DNA of 64,000 nucleotides from JAPLDB01 sp038206355 (GTDB lineage: Bacteria > Bacteroidota > Bacteroidia > AKYH767-A > 2013-40CM-41-45). Of this stretch, positions 44,171 through 52,110 are shown in pieces (the first letter of the stretch is position 1; the number at the start of each line of letters is the position of its first letter). The notes under the pieces were generated by a model. It saw only the letters and a program-made list of their open reading frames with translations, was not told where the DNA came from and did no database searches. The stretch is from positions 124,001 to 188,000 of the forward strand of contig JBBRAY010000001.1 of the NCBI GenBank assembly GCA_038206355.1. Direction: 5' to 3'. Made by a program: the position numbers and the translations under genes.

Positions 44171-44218
44171 ATCTGTGAATAGAATTAAGGATAAATCGCC
44201 ACAGATTCACAGATTTAA
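44171..44218 (+). repeat. Dispersed repeat copy 2 with inverted arm
   Basis: GCCACAGATTCACAGATTT is the core at 44198-44216. A perfect 10-base inverted copy of its 3' half, ATCTGTGAAT, lies at 44171-44180 and pairs with ATTCACAGAT at 44205-44214, so the unit can fold as a hairpin. Confidence 0.7.
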
Positions 44219-44313
44219 GGCACATACAGAGAATCCTAAATTCTAAACTATCAGATCTCGCCACACTTATACAGGCACTCGAAGAGCTGACAGCTTCTCA
44301 CGCGAATTAATCA

Positions 44314-45498
44314 CTATAAATTTTCAGGCAGGAATTTCATTTTCAACACTTCGTATTCTTCGGGGAAATAAATTTTTAAAATTTCTACATAATAATTATA
44401 CGGTTTGTGCTGAAAAGACCAGGAGCCGCTTCTATATAATTCCTCATCCACGAAATATCCTTCCGCATCCCGCTCATAAATATGAATGAGTGAATCATTA
44501 TTGAGAATAGAAGAATCCTTAAGGACTTTGGGATAATCAAATCCAACAAGTTTAATCCTATTTTCAACGTGGAAATAGTTGATGGCTTTTATGCTTTCGG
44601 GCATTTCAACGTCTGACACATCTTTGCTGATTTTCTTGTTTGCTGATTTCCCCACATAACCCATCAGCCGGGTAAGTTTATTATCCATCATCCTTACACC
44701 GCCATCCATCAGCATTTTTCTCAGACTGAAATCACTTCCAAATAGGAAAGAATTCAGGTTATCTCTGATGAAACTGCTGTCGTTGTAATTTAGCGGAAAT
44801 GCAGGGATGAGATCGTCAGGGTTTACGATATTGAAACTGTAACCGTCGGTGCCAAAACGGTTGTTGTATTCAGCGGCAAATTCTTTATTGCCAATCATGG
44901 GAGCAGCAAATGCATACGTTTTAAATTTATTTTTATTACTCAACTCACCTGATGGAAGATTTCCGAGATAAGCCGTGAACATATTTGCAAGTGCGCCACC
45001 CTGGCTGTGTCCGGTAATGAGAAAATTATTTATCCCTTCCCTGTTCAGGTTTTTGATCTGGTATAAAAGTTCACGGTGAAGAAATGCAATTCCAAGAGTA
45101 TAGCCGCTATGAACGGCTGCCGATGTATCCTTCGCAAAGCAATATTCAAATTTATCCCCTTCCATTTTAATAATTCCTTTTGCAGGAATCATGGAAGCAT
45201 AAATATTCTGAATCCAGCTGAGTTGTTTTTCTGTTGATCCACGAAAATTAATTACTGCAACATCACCTTTTACATATATCTGGTATTTGTTGTCCAACCC
45301 AAATATCCCGGAAGTATAACGTTTTTCATATCCCGGAGGAAGAATGGCTTCATCAGTCTGATACAAATCAAGAAAAGTAAAACTGTTGCAGATGGCGATG
45401 AGGTCTCTAGCTTCTGCTTTGTCGAAGCCGGGCTGTAAATCGGCCAGACAAAAGAAGGAGAGATGAAAGAAAAATAAAATGAAAAGTATTCGGGGCAT
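44314..45498 (-). CDS. Secreted class 3 lipase-like protein
   Basis: 394 residues. The signal peptide ends near FCLA. The alpha/beta hydrolase core has the nucleophile elbow ITGHSQGGALANMF near 155-170, preceded by VAVINFRGSTEK. A catalytic Asp is in VNPDDLIPAFPLN near 235. The family His is less clear: NYFHVENRIKL near 305 is a candidate. It is probably a periplasmic or secreted lipase or esterase; no sorting domain is seen at the C-terminus. It stands alone, between two gaps. Confidence 0.83.
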   Translation of the reverse strand: MPRILFILFFFHLSFFCLADLQPGFDKAEARDLIAICNSFTFLDLYQTDEAILPPGYEKRYTSGIFGLDNKYQIYVKGDVAVINFRGSTEKQLSWIQNIYASMIPAKGIIKMEGDKFEYCFAKDTSAAVHSGYTLGIAFLHRELLYQIKNLNREGINNFLITGHSQGGALANMFTAYLGNLPSGELSNKNKFKTYAFAAPMIGNKEFAAEYNNRFGTDGYSFNIVNPDDLIPAFPLNYNDSSFIRDNLNSFLFGSDFSLRKMLMDGGVRMMDNKLTRLMGYVGKSANKKISKDVSDVEMPESIKAINYFHVENRIKLVGFDYPKVLKDSSILNNDSLIHIYERDAEGYFVDEELYRSGSWSFQHKPYNYYVEILKIYFPEEYEVLKMKFLPENL

Positions 45499-45729
45499 TT
45501 AGAATAGAACGATTAAGGAATTACTTTATTTAAATCTTTGAAGGTACTGAACCTGTTTCACAAGAATGCTTCTTCAAGTAAACAGTTGGCAACTCATCTA
45601 CAACATATCGTAAACGGCAGGATAAAGGGACATTCTGATAAGAATCTATCCTGAAATCCGGCCAGGAATGCAATAAACGCCGCCAGTTTTTCCTTCAGAA
45701 CTTCTTTTTTTCAGGTTCAATGAATCGTG
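45499..45729. other. Intergenic gap between the lipase and lptC
   Basis: No gene, RNA or repeat is visible. It is the divergent upstream region of the lipase and lptC genes, so it should hold both promoters. Confidence 0.5.
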
Positions 45730-45737
45730 TATATTTG
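45730..45737 (+). promoter_or_regulatory. Putative -7 box immediately before lptC
   Basis: TATATTTG fits TAnnTTTG and ends 5 bases before the GTG start at 45743. If it is used, transcription would begin at or very near the start codon. Confidence 0.4.
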
Positions 45738-45742
45738 CTCAG

Positions 45743-46291
45743 GTGTTACATAAAAGCTTCTTTGCATTTTATATTTTTTCAATGGCCATCATTTTTGTTT
45801 CCTGCGAAAATGACATTGAAAAAGTAAAGTTGCTGAGTGAGCATAAAATCGCTCCGGTAGAAACAGCATCTGTAATCAGGATATTGTACAGTGATTCTGC
45901 CAGGGTTCAGTTCGAGATTACGGCAAAGGAGCTGAATAGGTTTGAAACAGAGCGTCCGTACATTGAAATGCCAAAGGGGCTGCAGGCAAATTTTTTTGAC
46001 GACAACATGCAGGTGAAGAGCAGACTTACTGCAGACTATGGCATCAGGTATGAGCGGGAGCAGACGATGGAGGCGCGGAGGAATGTGGTGGTGGTAAATC
46101 AAAAAGGAGAAACGCTGAATACGGAGCACCTCATCTGGGATGAACGTACGGAGAAGTTGAAGAGTGATGAGTTTGTAAAGATTACGACAAAAGGTGAAAT
46201 CATAATGGGAACGGGCTTTGAGGCCAACCAGGATTTCAGCAAGTATAAAATTTTCAACATTAAAGGAACGATACCGCTAAATCAAAAATAA
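45743..46291 (+). CDS. lptC: LPS export periplasmic/membrane protein LptC
   Basis: 182 residues, GTG start. The N-terminus is a hydrophobic signal with a lipidation-type Cys in IFVSCEND (about 21), the form usual for Bacteroidota LptC. The beta-jellyroll region contains RPYIEMPKGLQANFFDDN and LTADYGIRYEREQTMEARRNVVVVN, then LIWDERTEKLKSDE, as in the LptC/OstA-like family. LptC carries lipopolysaccharide from the LptBFG extractor to the periplasmic bridge. The next gene starts 2 bases after its stop codon. Confidence 0.9.
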   Translation: MLHKSFFAFYIFSMAIIFVSCENDIEKVKLLSEHKIAPVETASVIRILYSDSARVQFEITAKELNRFETERPYIEMPKGLQANFFDDNMQVKSRLTADYGIRYEREQTMEARRNVVVVNQKGETLNTEHLIWDERTEKLKSDEFVKITTKGEIIMGTGFEANQDFSKYKIFNIKGTIPLNQK

Positions 46292-46293
46292 TC

Positions 46294-46503
46294 ATGCTCC
46301 GAATTCTCGAAATCGCCTGGCTGTGTGTTGCCATAGCAACTTTTTGTGCATCGTTATTTCAGTTTTTCACTGACGAAGAGTCATGGTGGTTTTTATTAAT
46401 CGGAACAGCCATTGCTGTCACGATGTACATGGTACGCCGCAAGCAGCGGATGAAAACGGAAGAATATTCGCGCAAGCAGCAGGATACGGCGAGGTATCAT
46501 TGA
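46294..46503 (+). CDS. Small membrane protein encoded behind lptC
   Basis: 69 residues. Two hydrophobic segments cover about 5-24 and 31-47, and the tail is strongly basic (RRKQRMKTEEYSRKQQ). It lies 2 bases after lptC, so it is almost surely co-translated; such a small membrane gene often follows lptC in Bacteroidota. Its function is unknown. The GH16 gene begins 29 bases further on. Confidence 0.75.
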   Translation: MLRILEIAWLCVAIATFCASLFQFFTDEESWWFLLIGTAIAVTMYMVRRKQRMKTEEYSRKQQDTARYH

Positions 46504-46532
46504 TTGAATCTTCCACTGTTCTGAACACCAGA

Positions 46533-47660
46533 ATGAAGACGTTAAAACTATTTGTGGTTTTTATTCTATTGATGGTTCCGGCGATTTCGCAAACTACTTT
46601 TTTTACGGGAGGAAATATATGCAAAGAAGAGGAGTGGCATCTCGTTTTCAATGATGAATTCAATGGAGATACTTTAGATCGTTCAAAGTGGGCGACACAT
46701 TTTCCTTGCTCAGATGGAAGCGATCAATGTGCTGGTGCTCGTTTAAGTGATGGAGAAATTCATCTTGACAGTAACGTAATTGTGAGTGATGGTACTTTGA
46801 AATTTATTGCAAAACGACAAACCGCCTCGTGGTTCTCAAATACAAGGGACTACACCTCCGGTATGATTTACTCAAACAGTTATCCATATAGATTTAAATA
46901 TGGAAAATTTGAAATAAAATGCAAAATTCCGTCGGGTAAGGGATTCTTCTCAAGCTTTTGGATGTTTGGAGGCGATGGACAAGGAACAGCTACCGAAATA
47001 GATGTTTTTGAAATAAAAGGAGATACACCAAAGCACCATCATTTGGGAATACTAAAATACCATGAAACAGAACTACTATCACAATATGATTACAGTTATG
47101 ATGGTATTGATTTGTCGGATGGATTTCATATTTTCAATGTTGTATGGGATCCGTTCTTTATGAATTTTAATGTTGATGGTATCAACGTTTTTACCATACC
47201 TAGATTTTATACACTTTCAGCAAATGAAGTCAATTGGTGTTGTGTGGATCCTGGAGTTTATTTGGTAAACCCCACATACCCTTCCGGAGCAACTAATGAG
47301 GTAAGCATTATTTCAACTCTAACAATATTAGCGGGCAATGACGCCCCGAATAGCTCTACAATTTTTCCCAATCAAATGGAAATAGATTACGTAAGGCTTT
47401 ATCAGAGGGATTCTATTCCGGAAATTGAAGATGAATGTACAATCTCAATTTTTCCCAATCCAACTTCACATTCAATAACAGTACGAAAAAAAAAGATGAC
47501 CTTTATCAGAATTGAGAATATCTTCGGCCAGGAAATCATTTCAGTGAAAACCAGCGGTGACGAATCAGTAATTGATATAAATGCATTAGTTCAAGGGATT
47601 TATTTTGTTTTGGTAAAATCAGGTACCGATATTTTATCCGGAAAATTCATAAAACAGTAG
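46533..47660 (+). CDS. GH16 family glycoside hydrolase (beta-glucanase-like), T9SS type A exported, copy 1
   Basis: 375 residues from the ATG at 46533; an open frame reaching back to 46383 overlaps the previous gene and lacks a signal peptide, so it is rejected. The signal peptide ends near PAISQ. The GH16 domain covers about 35-290, with the catalytic ExDxxE motif EIDVFE at 155-160. The last 80 residues (from SIFPNPTS) are a T9SS type A sorting domain. Members hydrolyse beta-1,3/1,4-glucans such as laminarin. Paralogous to 49241-50368, with which it shares 84 identical bases over the signal peptide. Confidence 0.9.
   Translation: MKTLKLFVVFILLMVPAISQTTFFTGGNICKEEEWHLVFNDEFNGDTLDRSKWATHFPCSDGSDQCAGARLSDGEIHLDSNVIVSDGTLKFIAKRQTASWFSNTRDYTSGMIYSNSYPYRFKYGKFEIKCKIPSGKGFFSSFWMFGGDGQGTATEIDVFEIKGDTPKHHHLGILKYHETELLSQYDYSYDGIDLSDGFHIFNVVWDPFFMNFNVDGINVFTIPRFYTLSANEVNWCCVDPGVYLVNPTYPSGATNEVSIISTLTILAGNDAPNSSTIFPNQMEIDYVRLYQRDSIPEIEDECTISIFPNPTSHSITVRKKKMTFIRIENIFGQEIISVKTSGDESVIDINALVQGIYFVLVKSGTDILSGKFIKQ
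46540..46623 (+). repeat. 84-bp repeat, copy in the first GH16 gene
   Basis: This stretch covers the signal-peptide region and is identical to 49248-49331. Starting from the two ATGs (46533 and 49241) there is one mismatch in 91 bases. The coding sequence beyond it has diverged. Confidence 0.93.
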
Positions 47661-47696
47661 TGAAAAAATTGAATTTAATCTCAATGAATATTCTTC

Positions 47697-49139
47697 ATGA
47701 ATCCTAAATACTTCTTGCCCATCATTTTGTGTCTTGCCCTACTATTTTCATTCTGGAAACTTGGGAGCAATGATGTAAGCGAATGGGACGAGGCCGAATA
47801 TGGAACAATCGCATATGAAATGTTGCACAATGGCGATTATGTAAACTATTACTACGCAGGAAGTCAGGATACTCGAAATGGTAAGCCCCCCCTGATGATT
47901 TGGCTTATTATCCTTTCTTACAAAGCATTCGGGTACAATGCCTTTGCATTAAGATTTACTTCCGCCCTATCATCCATCGGATTCTTCTTTTTCGGATTTA
48001 AGATAATGACTCTTTACAGAGATAAAAAATTCGCTTTGATAACTTCACTTATTTTATTGTCTTGTAAAGTAATTATTGGGTTCCATGTAGGTCGGACTGG
48101 TGATACAGATGCGTTATTAGTTTTTTTTATAACAGCAGCTGTTTATTTTTATTTACTATATACGGATTTTAACAAACGAAATGCTATCATTATTTCAACT
48201 ATTTTTCTTGGATTTGCATTCTATACAAAAGGACCGGCAGCATTCGTATTGATCCCCGGTATGCTCTTGTATTCAATCTTCCGCAGAAAACTGAGCAAAA
48301 CTTTATTAGATTCGAAGACCTGGATCGGTATCATTGTAATGCTCCTTATTTGCAGTTCGTGGATTTTTCTTTTGATGACAAAAGGAAATGTCTTTAAATC
48401 TGACACTTCATGGTATGGTAGTAATAATGCAATTGAAACATTATTTAGTCATGATACCTTTGCAAGACTTACTGATCCAAACTTCGAACAAAACCGTAAA
48501 CCAGATCATTTCTTTTTCTTTTCAGTATTGGACATCCGATTTAATCTTTGGAATTATATATTCTACCTCTCCATTTTATGCGGCATTATTGCAATTGTGA
48601 AAAATCCTAAATCACTTATCAATATTACTCAAGAAACACATTATCGATTTATCACATTTTCCATTTGTATGATTTTCCCTTATTCGATCTTATTAACTTT
48701 TGCCGCTACCAAACATGACTGGTATATTGCCCCAATGGCCCTATATATAGTAGTAATTATTACCGAAGGGCTGGTTTTCATTGGCGAAAAATATAAATGG
48801 ATGCATGTTATTTGGATTGGGATTCTGGGATTCAGCTTAGGCAGACAGTTTATTATTATCAATTCGCCGAAAGACGATATGGCTTCCTTCTTTATTCAAA
48901 ATAAATCACATTTCGAAAACTCTTCTATTACAAACATCATCCATTATCCAACACAAAATTTTTTTCTTTACCTCACCTGGAATTCAAAGCAAATAAAAAC
49001 TGCGGTCAATACAACAAAGAGTTTCGCAGCCGGCGACTTAATCGTCTTTGATGATTCGGTATTGAATATAAAGGATATCCCTAATGTCCACATGATTGAT
49101 TGTTATAACCATTGCTGCGTTGCATCAGTTCAAGAATAA
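47697..49139 (+). CDS. Integral-membrane glycosyltransferase, GT39/ArnT-like (PMT_2)
   Basis: 480 residues, about 11-12 hydrophobic segments. The N-terminal WDEAEYGTIAYEMLHNGDYV motif holds the catalytic Asp/Glu pair, followed by the RNGKPPLMIWLIILSYKAFG segment, the ArnT/PMT_2 signature. These enzymes use a polyprenyl-phosphate-linked sugar as donor and face the periplasm, modifying lipid A, proteins or polysaccharides. It lies between the two GH16 genes and is 36 bases after the first. The acceptor is unknown. Confidence 0.88.
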   Translation: MNPKYFLPIILCLALLFSFWKLGSNDVSEWDEAEYGTIAYEMLHNGDYVNYYYAGSQDTRNGKPPLMIWLIILSYKAFGYNAFALRFTSALSSIGFFFFGFKIMTLYRDKKFALITSLILLSCKVIIGFHVGRTGDTDALLVFFITAAVYFYLLYTDFNKRNAIIISTIFLGFAFYTKGPAAFVLIPGMLLYSIFRRKLSKTLLDSKTWIGIIVMLLICSSWIFLLMTKGNVFKSDTSWYGSNNAIETLFSHDTFARLTDPNFEQNRKPDHFFFFSVLDIRFNLWNYIFYLSILCGIIAIVKNPKSLINITQETHYRFITFSICMIFPYSILLTFAATKHDWYIAPMALYIVVIITEGLVFIGEKYKWMHVIWIGILGFSLGRQFIIINSPKDDMASFFIQNKSHFENSSITNIIHYPTQNFFLYLTWNSKQIKTAVNTTKSFAAGDLIVFDDSVLNIKDIPNVHMIDCYNHCCVASVQE

Positions 49140-49240
49140 AGAATCTTCTAATATTTAATGCCACATTTATTCCATTGAGGAAAATTGAAAAACATCATTA
49201 CGTCTGTTTGGAAGCAATACTGATCTGTGATATGAAAATA

Positions 49241-50368
49241 ATGAAGCCGTTAAAACTATTTGTGGTTTTTATTCTATTGATGGTTCCGGCGATTTCGCAA
49301 ACTACTTTTTTTACGGGAGGAAATATATGCACCAATGACGAATGGAAACTTGTATTCAGTGACGAATTTAATGAAGACTCATTAAACCACAATATATGGC
49401 TAACGTACTATCCATGCAATGATGATTGGGATGTACCTTGCGAAGAAGCAAGAGTCAGCAACAATAATCTCTGGCTAGAAAATAATGTTGTTGAAAATAA
49501 CGGAACATTAAAACTGATAGCTAAAAAAGAAACTGATACATGGTTTTCCTCAACCAGAAACTTTACTTCAGGTTTAATATTTTCAAAGAGTCCTTTTAGA
49601 TTCCCTTCCGGAAAATTTGAGATGTCCTGCAAGGTACCTTTTGGAAAAGGGCTTAATGCTGCATTCTGGTTGTTTGGGGGAGATGGTGATGGTACTGCAA
49701 CAGAAATAGACATATTTGAATTCAGGGGAGAAAAGCCAAAATATTATCATCCGGGAATTTACAAATATCACAATGCTGAATTTATTGCTCATCATGATTG
49801 CGATTTTGAGGATATTGACTATTCGCTTGCCTTTCATTTATTCAGTGTTGTATGGGAGCCATTCAATATTACTTTCAGTATAGATAATTTCGATGTATGC
49901 ACCTTTACAAGATTATATACAATCAGCGGCCATGATGTAACCTGGTGCTGTGTTGAACCGGGAGTTTATTTGGTACAACCCGCATATCCTCCAACTCTAA
50001 ACAATTTGGTAAGTATTATTGCCGGATTAGGAATTGGATCCGGGGATGACGCCCCCAATACCAGCACCCCTTTCCCTTCTCAATTCGAAATCGACTATAT
50101 CCGTGTTTACCAGCATGATCCGCCATCAAGTGCAGATTATAACTGTGAAGTGCTGCTTTATCCGAATCCTGCAATTAATACGCTGGGAATCAAAAAAAAT
50201 AAAATGACGAAAGTGATGATTGAAAACATATTCGGTGAAATACTGTTTACCAAAAACGTATCCGGCGATGAAACGGAAGCGGATGTCAGCGGACTGAAAC
50301 AGGGGATATATTTTGTAGAGGTACAATCGGAGGATGGTACGTTTGCAGGTAAATTCATCAAGGAGTAA
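49241..50368 (+). CDS. GH16 family glycoside hydrolase (beta-glucanase-like), T9SS type A exported, copy 2
   Basis: 375 residues from the ATG at 49241, exactly the length of its paralogue (49232 is another in-frame ATG). The signal peptide ends near PAISQ. The GH16 catalytic motif is EIDIFE at 155-160, and a T9SS type A sorting domain (from LLYPNPAI) forms the C-terminus. The mature proteins share roughly half of their residues by eye, whereas the 5' 84 bases are identical. The glucan substrate is not known. Confidence 0.9.
   Translation: MKPLKLFVVFILLMVPAISQTTFFTGGNICTNDEWKLVFSDEFNEDSLNHNIWLTYYPCNDDWDVPCEEARVSNNNLWLENNVVENNGTLKLIAKKETDTWFSSTRNFTSGLIFSKSPFRFPSGKFEMSCKVPFGKGLNAAFWLFGGDGDGTATEIDIFEFRGEKPKYYHPGIYKYHNAEFIAHHDCDFEDIDYSLAFHLFSVVWEPFNITFSIDNFDVCTFTRLYTISGHDVTWCCVEPGVYLVQPAYPPTLNNLVSIIAGLGIGSGDDAPNTSTPFPSQFEIDYIRVYQHDPPSSADYNCEVLLYPNPAINTLGIKKNKMTKVMIENIFGEILFTKNVSGDETEADVSGLKQGIYFVEVQSEDGTFAGKFIKE
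49248..49331 (+). repeat. 84-bp repeat, copy in the second GH16 gene
   Basis: Identical to 46540-46623. It lies in the same position relative to the start codon and encodes the signal peptide. Confidence 0.93.
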
Positions 50369-50387
50369 ATCACCAATGCAACATTGA

Positions 50388-50729
50388 ATGAGGATTCACT
50401 GCTATTATATTTATATAATGACAAATAAAAATAATACTGTGTTTTATACAGGGGTATCAAATGATTTAGTCAGGCGCTGTTTTCAGCATAAACAAAAGTT
50501 GATTCCGGAATTTACAGAAAAATACAATGTAAATAAATTGGTTTATTTTGAAATGTTCGAATTTGTTGACTTGGCAATAAAAAGAGAAAAACAAATCAAG
50601 GGATATTCCAGGGCAAAAAAAAATTCCCTCATTGCCAAAATGAATCCACCGTGGAATGAATTGTATCATGATGGGAAAATAGAGATTCCTCATTCCGCCC
50701 CGGAGCTTCCGGGGCTCCATTCGGAATGA
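50388..50729 (+). CDS. GIY-YIG nuclease family protein, UPF0213-like
   Basis: 113 residues. The GIY-YIG signature is YYIYIMTNKNNTVFYTGV at about 6-23. The Arg of NDLVRRCFQHK and the Glu of IKREKQIKGYSRAKK complete the minimal catalytic set of the YhbQ/UPF0213 type. The ATG at 50388 puts the motif at the very N-terminus, as usual. The last 20 codons run into a palindrome at 50691-50728, and the stop codon lies at its 3' edge. Single-domain GIY-YIG proteins are poorly understood nucleases; a link to the repeat is inferred only. Confidence 0.85.
   Translation: MRIHCYYIYIMTNKNNTVFYTGVSNDLVRRCFQHKQKLIPEFTEKYNVNKLVYFEMFEFVDLAIKREKQIKGYSRAKKNSLIAKMNPPWNELYHDGKIEIPHSAPELPGLHSE
50691..50728 (+). repeat. 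Palindrome A overlapping the end of the GIY-YIG gene
   Basis: CATTCCG at 50691-50697 pairs with CGGAATG at 50722-50728, and inside it GGAGC pairs with GCTCC. The palindrome overlaps the last codons and the first two bases of the stop codon of the nuclease gene. Confidence 0.85.
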
Positions 50730-50748
50730 CAACGAATGCTATCAAAAT

Positions 50749-50793
50749 GGGAGATAAGGGGCTCCGGATTAAGGAGGGCTTCCGGTATCTCCC
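50749..50793 (+). repeat. Palindrome B
   Basis: GGGAGATA at 50749-50756 pairs perfectly with TATCTCCC at 50786-50793; an inner CCGGA/TCCGG pair supports a two-step stem. It lies 20 bases after palindrome A. Confidence 0.82.
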
Positions 50794-50812
50794 TAAATAA
50801 TATATCAAACGT

Positions 50813-50846
50813 GTCATTCCGATCTCGCATTGGGCGAGAGATGAAT
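50813..50846 (+). repeat. Palindrome C
   Basis: TCTCGC and GCGAGA pair across a five-base loop. It is preceded by GTCATTCCG at 50813-50821, which is the exact inverse of CGGAATGAC at 50722-50730 at the end of palindrome A. Confidence 0.82.
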
Positions 50847-50880
50847 CATATTTAGCATTAATTTGCATCACAAACATTCA

Positions 50881-51981
50881 ATGAAACTGGTAATACTTTT
50901 ATTTATAACAACAATCTTTTTCATTTCCTGTAGTCATCAAAAACAGGATTCCCCTCCACTCAACGGGCAGATTGAAAATGCGCCCAACACTAAAATTTAT
51001 TTTGAAAAAATAACCGGTGACGGGGATGTGCCACTTGATTCAACCGTAACCGACGAAAACGGAAAATTCACGATGACAAACCGTGCAGACGGGCTTGATT
51101 ATTATCTTCTCAGAACAGGAAATCAGAGTGTGGTTTATATGATTCTCAAAGGGGGAGAAACCATAACTGTTACAGGTGATGCAAGGGATCTTGAACATAC
51201 TTTTGATGCCGTTGGCTCATCGGATACACGCCTGTTACTTCAGTTAAAAAGGTATGATACCAATCTTTCTGATTCGATGAATAAAATTTATTCAGCTGTC
51301 AGAGATGAAAATCCGATGGGAAAAGATTCTGTAGGTTCTATTCTTCAACAACAGTATGATTCCATGATGCGGGCTTTCTCCATCAATTTTATCCAAAACA
51401 ATTTGACTTCCCTCGTTTCACTTTCCGCCACACAGCACCTCGACAAACAAAAAGATTTTTCGTTGTTCGAGCAACTTGATCAATCCCTGAAAAAAGCACT
51501 TGATGATAATCGTTATGTAGAAGTTTTTTCAAAACAGGTGGAAGACATGAAACGATTGCCGGTGGGAAGTATGGCTCCTGAAATAAATTTGCCTGATCCA
51601 AACGGTAAAAACATTTCACTCTCTTCATTGAAAGGCAAAGTGGTTGTTATTGATTTCTGGGCCAGCTGGTGCGGTCCGTGCAGAAGGGAAATGCCTGCCA
51701 TGGTTGAACTCTATAAAAATTTTAAAGAAAATGGACTTGAAATTTATGGCGTTTCTCTTGATAACAACACCGATGCCTGGAAGAATGCAATCACAAAGGA
51801 TCATATCAGCTGGATCCAGGTGAGTGACCTGAAAAAGTGGGGCTCGAAACCTGTATTGCAGTATGGCATAGAAGAGATTCCGCAAACAATTCTTTTGGAC
51901 AGGACAGGGAAAATTGTGGCAAAAGGATTGGGTCCGGATAAGTTGAGGATAAAGGTTCAGGAGGTGATTGGGAATGAGTAA
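50881..51981 (+). CDS. TlpA-like thiol-disulfide oxidoreductase with N-terminal DUF4369 domain
   Basis: 366 residues from the ATG at 50881; the frame is open to a TTG at 50863. The N-terminal signal ends at a lipidation-type Cys in FISCSHQ (about 17). A DUF4369-like beta domain covers about 20-130 and a helical linker lies between. The thioredoxin fold is C-terminal, with the redox motif FWASWCGPCRREM near 259-271 and the cis-Pro in EIPQTILLDR near 345. It should reduce or isomerise disulfides in the periplasm, for example in cytochrome c maturation or stress repair. Confidence 0.9.
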   Translation: MKLVILLFITTIFFISCSHQKQDSPPLNGQIENAPNTKIYFEKITGDGDVPLDSTVTDENGKFTMTNRADGLDYYLLRTGNQSVVYMILKGGETITVTGDARDLEHTFDAVGSSDTRLLLQLKRYDTNLSDSMNKIYSAVRDENPMGKDSVGSILQQQYDSMMRAFSINFIQNNLTSLVSLSATQHLDKQKDFSLFEQLDQSLKKALDDNRYVEVFSKQVEDMKRLPVGSMAPEINLPDPNGKNISLSSLKGKVVVIDFWASWCGPCRREMPAMVELYKNFKENGLEIYGVSLDNNTDAWKNAITKDHISWIQVSDLKKWGSKPVLQYGIEEIPQTILLDRTGKIVAKGLGPDKLRIKVQEVIGNE

Positions 51982-52110
51982 GGATTAGAGAATAGATAAG
52001 AGACAGCCGGCAGCCAGATGGCAACCAATTTTATAGTCAAGAAATAGAATGGTTGATCAGCAGGTAAGTGTGGTTTTTTTTCTAAGTTGCACACTTATTC
52101 CCTGCACCAA

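Noticed and set aside
44031..44264. Minus-strand open frame over the repeat gap
   Set aside because: It spans the dispersed repeat copies and has no recognisable coding character.
46383..46532. N-terminal extension of the first GH16 protein
   Set aside because: It overlaps the small membrane protein gene, and the signal peptide begins at 46533.
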